Origin: HyVt-443 sp964544655
Lineage (GTDB): Bacteria; Pseudomonadota; Gammaproteobacteria; Chromatiales; Chromatiaceae
DNA: 18,922 nucleotides
Assembly: GCA_964544655.1 (NCBI GenBank)
Contig: CAZJCM010000043.1
Coordinates: forward strand, 1 to 18,922
Direction of reading: 5' to 3'
Each line of letters begins with the position of its first letter. The stretch's first letter is position 1. Under the pieces are notes generated by a model. That model had not been told where the DNA came from. It was given only the letters and a program-made list of their open reading frames with translations, and searched no databases. Positions 13,714-18,922 of the stretch are shown piece by piece. The position numbers and the translations under genes were made by a program.

Positions 13714-15045
13714 ATGCAAGTTTCGGTTGAATCAAGTAAAGGACTTGAACGTCGGATGACGGTTGAATTGCCCGCGGAGCGGGTCGATGCGGCGGTGGAA
13801 AAGCGGCTGAAAGAGCTCGCACGTACCGTCCGGCTTGATGGTTTCCGTCCCGGCAAGGTGCCGATGTCAGTGGTGCGCAAGCGTTTTTCCGGGCAGGTGC
13901 AGCAGGAAGTGTTTGGCGATCTGGTCGAGGCCACCTATTTCGAAGCGTTGGCCCGCGAGAAGTTGCAGCCGGCTGGTGATCCCGCCATCGAAGCACTGGA
14001 GAAGGCGCCGGAAGAGGGTGTGGGGTATGTGGCGGTGTTCGAGGTCATGCCCGAAATCACCCTGGCGGATCTCTCTGGGCGGGTGATCGAACAGCCCCAG
14101 GCGACGGTCGGCGATGAGGATCTGCAGGCGATGCTCGATAAACTGCGCAAGCAGCGCATCACCTGGAACGAGGTCGAGCGCGAGGCTGCGGACGGTGATC
14201 AGGTCACGATCGATTTCGTCGGTTACATCGATGGTGAGGCATTCGAAGGGGGTACTGCCGAAGGCGTGCCGCTGGTGCTTGGGTCGGGCGCCATGATCCC
14301 GGGTTTCGAGGAAGGACTGCTGGGCGCCAAGGCTGGTGAAGAGCGCACCCTGGAGCTCAAGTTTCCGGATGATTACCGGGTCGAGAGCCTGGCCGGCAAG
14401 GAGGCCAGTTTCAAGGTCAAGGTGAACAAGGTGTCAGAGCCGGTTCTGCCCGAGATCGATGATGAGTTCGCCAAGGCCTTTGGTGTCACCGAGGGTGGTG
14501 TCGAGGCGTTGCGTAAGGAGATCCGTTCCAACATGGAGCGGGAACTGGCAGAAAAGATCCAGAGCCAGGTCAAGGAACAGGCGATGGACGCCCTGCTCGA
14601 AGCGAACGACATTGAGGTGCCCCAGGCCCTGGTCAATCAGGAAGCCGAGGCGCTGCAACAGCAGACCAAGCAGAATATGGCCCAGAGCGGTCAGGCCAGC
14701 ACCATCGATTTGCCCCTCGATCTGTTCAAGGAGCAGGCGCAGCGCCGGGTGGCCTTGGGCCTGATCATCGGCGAAGTGATCAAAGCGAACAAGATCGAAG
14801 TCGATGCCGACCGGGTACGGGAAAAGGTGGCGCAGTTTGCCCAGTCCTATGAGGACCCGCAGGAGGTGATCGACTACTATTACAGTGATCCCAAGCATCT
14901 GGCGCCGATCGAAAATGTGGTGCTGGAAGACCAGGTGGTCGACTGGGTACTGGAGCAGGCGCAGGTCGAGAGCAAAGAGATGAGTTTCGACGAGGTGATG
15001 AACCCTGCTGCTACAGGAACGGAAGCGGAAGCCGCTGACGAATAA
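13714..15045 (+). CDS. tig: Trigger factor (ribosome-bound chaperone / peptidyl-prolyl isomerase)
   Basis: Chaperone that binds at the ribosomal exit tunnel and shields nascent chains. 443 residues, against 432 in E. coli. The ribosome-docking signature GFRPGKVP is at residues 43-50, as in E. coli GFRxGKVP. The FKBP-type isomerase domain follows (about 155-245; DGDQVTIDFVGYIDG through GFEEGLLG). The long helical C-terminal chaperone domain then runs to an acidic, alanine-rich tail (TGTEAEAADE). The ATG at 13714 is preceded by AGAGG. It heads the conserved tig-clpP-clpX-lon block. Its promoter is unclear: TTGCCG (13623-13628) with an AT-rich stretch near 13647-13654 is a weak candidate, and transcription from the tRNA promoter is also possible. 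Confidence 0.97.
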   Translation: MQVSVESSKGLERRMTVELPAERVDAAVEKRLKELARTVRLDGFRPGKVPMSVVRKRFSGQVQQEVFGDLVEATYFEALAREKLQPAGDPAIEALEKAPEEGVGYVAVFEVMPEITLADLSGRVIEQPQATVGDEDLQAMLDKLRKQRITWNEVEREAADGDQVTIDFVGYIDGEAFEGGTAEGVPLVLGSGAMIPGFEEGLLGAKAGEERTLELKFPDDYRVESLAGKEASFKVKVNKVSEPVLPEIDDEFAKAFGVTEGGVEALRKEIRSNMERELAEKIQSQVKEQAMDALLEANDIEVPQALVNQEAEALQQQTKQNMAQSGQASTIDLPLDLFKEQAQRRVALGLIIGEVIKANKIEVDADRVREKVAQFAQSYEDPQEVIDYYYSDPKHLAPIENVVLEDQVVDWVLEQAQVESKEMSFDEVMNPAATGTEAEAADE

Positions 15046-15073
15046 GCCGCCTGATAACGACGAGCAGTGACTG

Positions 15074-15096
15074 ACCGGCGGCGGAAGGCCGCCGGT
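15074..15096 (+). terminator. Strong hairpin after tig (attenuator or non-canonical terminator)
   Basis: ACCGGCGGC (15074-15082) pairs perfectly with GCCGCCGGT (15088-15096) around a 5-base loop GGAAG. No T-run follows, so termination may be partial, lowering but not abolishing read-through from tig into clpP. Confidence 0.45.
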
Positions 15097-15169
15097 ACTG
15101 TTCATAAAAGCGTAATATAATCAGTTTGTTATTGCCAAACAGTTGGTAAAGATAAAGGATTCCTAAAAG

Positions 15170-15817
15170 ATGGCCGATACATCGCACATGGGCGCATTGA
15201 ATACTCAAAACCTGGGATTGATACCCATCGTTGTGGAACAGACCGCCCGTGGCGAGCGTTCCTACGACATCTATTCCCGGCTGCTCAAGGAGCGGGTGAT
15301 CTTTCTGGTGGGGCCGGTGGAAGACCACATGGCCAACCTGGTCGTGGCACAGCTGTTGTTCCTGGAATCGGAGAATCCGGACAAGGACATTCATATCTAC
15401 ATCAACTCCCCGGGTGGTTCCGTGAGTGCCGGCCTGGCGATCTATGACACCATGCAGTTCATCCGCCCCCATGTCAGTACCATGTGCATCGGTCAGGCGG
15501 CCAGCATGGGTGCATTGCTGCTGGCGGGTGGTGAAGCGGGCAAGCGTTACTGCCTGCCCAACTCCCGCATGATGATCCATCAGCCTCTGGGCGGCTTCCA
15601 GGGGCAGGCGACCGACATCGAGATCCATGCCAAGGAGATCCTGCTGCTGCGGGACCGTTTGAACAACATCATGGCGCACCATACCGGTCGTCCGTTGGAG
15701 CAGGTCGAGCGGGATACCGAACGGGATAACTTTATGAGCGGTGAAGATGCCGTGAAGTACGGTCTTATCGACCGGGTCTTGGAGCAGCGCACAGTAGAAG
15801 CAGCCCCTGAAACCTGA
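15170..15817 (+). CDS. clpP: ATP-dependent Clp protease proteolytic subunit
   Basis: Serine peptidase that forms the two-ring, 14-subunit chamber of ClpXP and ClpAP. 215 residues. Catalytic triad: S112 in GQAASMGALL, H137 in MIHQPLGG and D186 in ERDNF, each one position beyond the E. coli precursor numbering. The oxyanion-loop segment NSPGGSV (79-85) is present. The first ~16 residues are probably a self-cleaved propeptide preceding the LIPIVVEQT motif. An AAAGGA ribosome binding site precedes the ATG; a second ATG at codon 7 is possible. Upstream, a perfect TATAAT (15116-15121) has no recognisable -35. An imperfect palindrome TTGCCAA-ACAG-TTGGTAA (15132-15149) lies between it and the gene. 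The 163-base gap to clpX holds a separate promoter. Confidence 0.97.
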   Translation: MADTSHMGALNTQNLGLIPIVVEQTARGERSYDIYSRLLKERVIFLVGPVEDHMANLVVAQLLFLESENPDKDIHIYINSPGGSVSAGLAIYDTMQFIRPHVSTMCIGQAASMGALLLAGGEAGKRYCLPNSRMMIHQPLGGFQGQATDIEIHAKEILLLRDRLNNIMAHHTGRPLEQVERDTERDNFMSGEDAVKYGLIDRVLEQRTVEAAPET

Positions 15818-15876
15818 TGGAATAGACCAGGGTGTTTTGTGATAGGGTCTGACAAAAGTGAGAATCGGCAGGAACC

Positions 15877-15904
15877 TTGCCAACATCGGGCAATCAGATA
15901 TTAT
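15877..15904 (+). promoter_or_regulatory. Promoter for clpX
   Basis: TTGCCA (15877-15882), a 16-base spacer and TATTAT (15899-15904), 76 bases before the clpX start. It is flanked by GGAACC (15871-15876) and GGTTCC (15905-15910), which form a perfect 6-bp inverted repeat around the promoter. It would let clpX be made independently of clpP. Confidence 0.5.
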
Positions 15905-15980
15905 GGTTCCATGCCATTATGGAGAATCGGGTTGATCTGATGCGATGGCGATGCGAGAGGCGATCTGAGAGGAAATATCT

Positions 15981-17252
15981 ATGAGTGAAGACAAGACCAG
16001 GGGCGATGAGGGCAAACTGCTCTATTGCTCTTTCTGTGGAAAGAGTCAGCATGAGGTGCGTAAGCTGATTGCCGGCCCGTCCGTCTTCATCTGCGATGAA
16101 TGTGTCGAACTTTGCAATGACATCATCCGTGAGGAGATGCAGGAAGGCACATCGGAATCCACCAGCAAACTGCCGAAACCCCATGAAATAGATGAGATGC
16201 TCAATCAGTATGTGATCGGGCAGGCGCGGGCGAAAAAGGTGCTCTCGGTGGCGGTCTACAACCACTACAAGCGCCTCGATGCAGGTGGGAAGAAGGATGA
16301 TGTCGAGATCTCCAAGAGCAACATCCTGCTGATAGGGCCGACCGGCTCCGGTAAGACGCTGCTGGCGGAAACCCTGGCGCGGATGCTCAACGTCCCCTTC
16401 ACCATTGCCGATGCAACCACCCTCACCGAGGCCGGTTATGTGGGCGAGGACGTGGAAAACATCATTCAGAAGCTGCTGCAGAAATGCGACTACGATGTGG
16501 AGAAGGCGCAGACCGGCATCGTCTATATCGATGAGATCGACAAGATATCGCGCAAATCCGACAACCCTTCCATCACCCGGGACGTATCGGGAGAGGGTGT
16601 ACAGCAGGCCCTGCTCAAGCTGATCGAAGGAACAGTGGCCTCCGTTCCGCCACAGGGCGGGCGCAAGCATCCCCAGCAGGAATTTCTGCAGGTGGATACC
16701 TCCAATATCCTGTTCATCGTGGGCGGTGCCTTCGCCGGCTTGGAAAAGGTGATTCGCGATCGCTCCGAAAAGGGTGGAATCGGCTTTTCGGCAGAGGTGC
16801 ACAGCAAGAGCGATGACCGTAAGGTGGGGGAAGTGCTCACCGACGTGGAGCCCGAAGACTTGATCCGCTACGGCCTGATCCCGGAGTTCGTCGGGCGTCT
16901 GCCGGTGGTTGCCACGCTGGAGGAGCTGGATGAGACGGCCCTGGTCAGGATCCTCACCGAGCCGAAAAATGCGCTGACCAAGCAGTATGGCCGCCTGTTC
17001 GAGATGGAGGAGTGTGAACTCGAATTCAGAGATGATGCCCTGCATGCCATCGCCCGCAAGGCCATGGAACGAAAGACGGGCGCCCGTGGTCTGCGTACCA
17101 TCATGGAGCAGGTGTTGCTGGATATCATGTATGATCTGCCAACCATGGAAGATGTCAGCAAGGTGGTGGTGGATGAGTCGGTGATTCTCGGCGAGAACGA
17201 CCCCTACATCATCTACGAAGGCGGAGAGAAGCAGCTCGCGGCCTCTGATTGA
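15981..17252 (+). CDS. clpX: ClpX, AAA+ unfoldase of ClpXP
   Basis: Hexameric ATPase that recognises tagged or regulatory substrates, unfolds them and feeds them into ClpP. 423 residues, about E. coli length. The N-terminal zinc-binding domain has C16-x2-C19-x18-C38-x2-C41. Walker A GPTGSGKT is at 119-126, the pore-1 loop GYVG at 152-155 (Y153), and Walker B YIDEID has D184 and E185. Further on are the RKH pore loop (GGRKHPQQEF), the IGF loop that docks ClpP (GGIGFSA), and the sensor 2 region with GARGLR. The ATG is preceded by GAGAGGAAA. All key residues are intact. A weak stem plus six Ts follows the stop but is not convincing as a terminator. Confidence 0.98.
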   Translation: MSEDKTRGDEGKLLYCSFCGKSQHEVRKLIAGPSVFICDECVELCNDIIREEMQEGTSESTSKLPKPHEIDEMLNQYVIGQARAKKVLSVAVYNHYKRLDAGGKKDDVEISKSNILLIGPTGSGKTLLAETLARMLNVPFTIADATTLTEAGYVGEDVENIIQKLLQKCDYDVEKAQTGIVYIDEIDKISRKSDNPSITRDVSGEGVQQALLKLIEGTVASVPPQGGRKHPQQEFLQVDTSNILFIVGGAFAGLEKVIRDRSEKGGIGFSAEVHSKSDDRKVGEVLTDVEPEDLIRYGLIPEFVGRLPVVATLEELDETALVRILTEPKNALTKQYGRLFEMEECELEFRDDALHAIARKAMERKTGARGLRTIMEQVLLDIMYDLPTMEDVSKVVVDESVILGENDPYIIYEGGEKQLAASD

Positions 17253-17414
17253 GCAAAGTTTTTTACGGCTGTTCGACTACCCCAGGGTGTGGCGCAATTC
17301 GTTCCCAGCCGGGCTTGCAGACGGAAAGGTGAGCGGCTGGAGCAGCGCTGCTGGCGCGAGACTGCGGCAAGGTCGATTTGCGCTGATGAGGCTGATCCGG
17401 GGCCGTGAAAGGGC
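17253..17414 (+). other. clpX-lon intergenic region, upstream part
   Basis: Together with the lon promoter and leader this is a gene-free stretch of 345 bases. This part holds an inverted repeat CCAGCCG (17305-17311) / CGGCTGG (17334-17340), directly followed by the 12-base perfect palindrome AGCAGCGCTGCT (17341-17352). No reliable small gene is seen. An open frame across the gap overlaps the lon start and lacks a ribosome binding site. Confidence 0.4.
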
Positions 17415-17441
17415 CTTGAAAAATCCGTTTTCGCCCCAATT
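17415..17441 (+). promoter_or_regulatory. Sigma-32 (heat shock) promoter of lon
   Basis: CTTGAAA (17415-17421) matches the sigma-32 -35 element, and CCCCAATT (17434-17441) is close to CCCCATNT, with 13 bases between CTTGAA and CCCC. lon is a classic sigma-32 gene in E. coli. A second CCCCATCT at 17486-17493 is a perfect -10 but has no matching -35. Confidence 0.72.
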
Positions 17442-17466
17442 GCTTCCATATCCATCCATTCAAGGT

Positions 17467-17590
17467 GGAGAAAGCATAGTTTTCTCCCCATCTAACTTTA
17501 GATTCTCAGACCTGTGTGCCCAGGCGGGCTCGTTGATGAGTCAACGCCGTAAGACGGGTTGCCATGCCTCTGAATCACTCCATGCAGGAG
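17467..17590 (+). promoter_or_regulatory. Structured 5' leader of lon
   Basis: About 150 bases separate the predicted heat-shock start site from the ATG. Three hairpins are visible: GGAGAAA (17467-17473) with TTTCTCC (17481-17487); CGTTGA-TGAG-TCAACG (17531-17546); and CTCC (17578-17581) with the Shine-Dalgarno GGAG (17587-17590) across a 5-base loop. The last could mask the ribosome binding site. Regulation is inferred, not shown. Confidence 0.35.
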
Positions 17591-17597
17591 ATCCTAT

Positions 17598-18815
17598 ATG
17601 GGTCAAGATGACAAAAAAATTGCTGTAACTACTGATATTTCCAATCCGGCGCCGGTATTGCCATTACGGGACGTGGTGGTTTATCCACACATGGTGATTC
17701 CGCTGTTCGTTGGCCGCGACAAGTCCATCAAGGCACTGGACGCGGCGATGAAAAACGACAAGCAGATTCTGCTGGTGGCACAGAAAAGTGCAGAGACCGA
17801 TGATCCTTCTGTGGAGGACCTCTATCAGGTGGGTACCCTGGCCAATATCCTGCAGCTGCTGAAGCTGCCGGATGGTACGGTCAAGGTGCTGGTCGAGGGT
17901 GGTGACCGTGCGCACCTGGTCCGTTTCCTTCCAGGAGAGGATTACTTCACCGTCGAAATGGAAGTGATGCAGGATGAAAGCTCCCTCGATGAGCGGGAGA
18001 TGGAAGTCCTCATGCGATCTGCCACCGCACTGTTCGATCAGTACGTGAAACTGAACAAGAAGGTGCCGCCGGAAGTGCTCACATCACTCTCCAGCATCGA
18101 CGACCCCAGCCGTCTGGCGGACACCATGGCTGCCCATATGTCGCTGAAGCTGGAAGAGAAGCAGAGCGTACTCGAGATGTCCAATATCCCGGAGCGCTTG
18201 GAGCATCTGATGGGGCTCATGGAGGCCGAAAATGATCTGCTGCAGATCGAGAAGCGTATCCGTGGCCGGGTCAAGCGGCAGATGGAGAAGAATCAGCGCG
18301 AGTATTATCTCAATGAGCAGATGAAGGCGATCCAGAAGGAGTTGGGTGAGTTGGATGAGGCGCCCAATGAGATCGAGGATCTGGCCAATCGCATCGAAAA
18401 GGCAGGGATGACCAAAGAGGCGAAGGGCAAGGCCATTGCCGAGCTGAACAAGCTGAAGCTGATGTCACCCATGTCGGCCGAGGCCACCGTGGTGCGCAAC
18501 TACATCGATACCCTGGTCAGTGTGCCGTGGAAGAAGCGCAGCAAGATCCGAAATGACCTCAAGCTGGCCGAGGATGTGCTCGAGGCCGATCACTATGGTC
18601 TGGAGAAGGTGAAGGAGCGGATCATCGAATATCTGGCGGTGCAGCAGCGGGTGCGCAAGCTGAAAGGCCCGATCCTCTGCCTGGTGGGTCCGCCGGGCGT
18701 CGGTAAGACCTCGGTGGGACAGTCCATTGCCCGTGCCACCAATCGGAAATTCGTGCGTATGGCCCTGGGCGGGGTGCGGGACGAGGCGGAGATCCGTGGT
18801 CACCGCCGTACCTAG
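17598..18815 (+). CDS. lon: Lon protease, 5' portion, broken by an in-frame stop near the window edge
   Basis: ATP-dependent serine protease that degrades damaged and short-lived regulatory proteins. Seen here: the N-terminal substrate-binding domain (from PVLPLRDVVVYPHMVIPLFVG), the coiled-coil linker with REYYLNEQMKAIQKELGE, and the start of the AAA+ module with Walker A GPPGVGKT at 364-371 and the GGVRDEAEIRGHRR segment. The frame then meets TAG (18813-18815) exactly where the family has tyrosine (RRTYIG), so this reading is 405 residues against about 784-800 normally. Homology continues past the stop. The Walker B and protease domains are therefore absent from this reading. The break is best explained by sequence error at a contig end. 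GGAG at 17587-17590 sets the start. A sigma-32-like promoter lies upstream. Confidence 0.9.
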   Translation: MGQDDKKIAVTTDISNPAPVLPLRDVVVYPHMVIPLFVGRDKSIKALDAAMKNDKQILLVAQKSAETDDPSVEDLYQVGTLANILQLLKLPDGTVKVLVEGGDRAHLVRFLPGEDYFTVEMEVMQDESSLDEREMEVLMRSATALFDQYVKLNKKVPPEVLTSLSSIDDPSRLADTMAAHMSLKLEEKQSVLEMSNIPERLEHLMGLMEAENDLLQIEKRIRGRVKRQMEKNQREYYLNEQMKAIQKELGELDEAPNEIEDLANRIEKAGMTKEAKGKAIAELNKLKLMSPMSAEATVVRNYIDTLVSVPWKKRSKIRNDLKLAEDVLEADHYGLEKVKERIIEYLAVQQRVRKLKGPILCLVGPPGVGKTSVGQSIARATNRKFVRMALGGVRDEAEIRGHRRT

Positions 18816-18922
18816 ATCGGTGCGTTGCCGGGCAAGCGCGTACAGAATCTATCCAAGATCGAGACCAGGAATCCGCTCTTCCTGCTGGCTGAGATCGACA
18901 AGATGGCGAAGGATTGACGTGG
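18816..18922 (+). other. Continuation of lon homology after the stop, to the window end
   Basis: The same frame continues as IGALPGK, then RNPLFLL and EIDKM, clearly Lon. It differs from the family at several invariant sites: Walker B DEID reads AEID, and a second stop TGA (18915-18917) falls just before the RG of the usual DMRGDP/DFRGDP. This looks like the low-quality end of a contig or early gene decay; the rest of lon lies outside the window. Confidence 0.75.

Noticed and set aside
17287..17628. 113-codon frame across the clpX-lon gap
   Set aside because: Overlaps the lon start, lacks a ribosome binding site, crosses the sigma-32 promoter and hairpins, and has no recognisable protein features.

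Overview
This window looks like a stretch of chromosome from a gammaproteobacterium, probably a free-living or symbiotic Chromatiales-type lineage. The evidence is the gene order tig-clpP-clpX-lon, an IscR with the E. coli cysteine spacing, a DUF1249 (YqiB-type) protein, PrmB, an M1 PepN and an AlgP-like lysine-rich protein. The lineage below class level is inferred from gene style only. Most of the window is housekeeping. There are no CRISPR arrays, phage genes or intact transposases.

Layout. At 50-1188, on the minus strand, a tight operon runs grxC > hslR > a Cys-rich conserved protein. Then come pepN (1376-4018) and an AT-hook, histone-H1-like gene (4229-4834) with its own promoter, a structured leader and a strong terminator. 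Next are a DUF1249 gene and a solitary iscR with a palindromic operator. A large minus-strand orphan sensor kinase (6222-8219) is divergent from a coupled prmB > orf109 > hemN operon (8342-10983). The following gap holds a MITE-like element of about 160 bp. A c-di-GMP phosphodiesterase-type protein (11367-13409) follows, with a degenerate GGDEF domain and a putative metal-binding CZB-like region. The right end is tRNA-Leu(UAG), tig, clpP, clpX and the 5' part of lon.

How the genes work together. The right end is the protein-quality block: trigger factor folds nascent chains, and ClpXP and Lon degrade damaged or regulatory proteins. A sigma-32-like promoter precedes lon. HslR rescues stalled 50S-peptidyl-tRNA complexes and is paired with glutaredoxin. 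IscR and HemN connect to Fe-S and haem supply. The orphan kinase and the EAL protein are the signalling genes.

Most worth a second look: the EAL protein's CZB-like region, where the usual His/Cys metal ligands appear swapped; the structured leader upstream of the histone-like gene; the lone IscR and its palindrome; the lon leader; and the MITE. The last ~110 bases carry two in-frame stops and a lost Walker B aspartate in lon. This most likely reflects poor sequence at a contig end, not biology.
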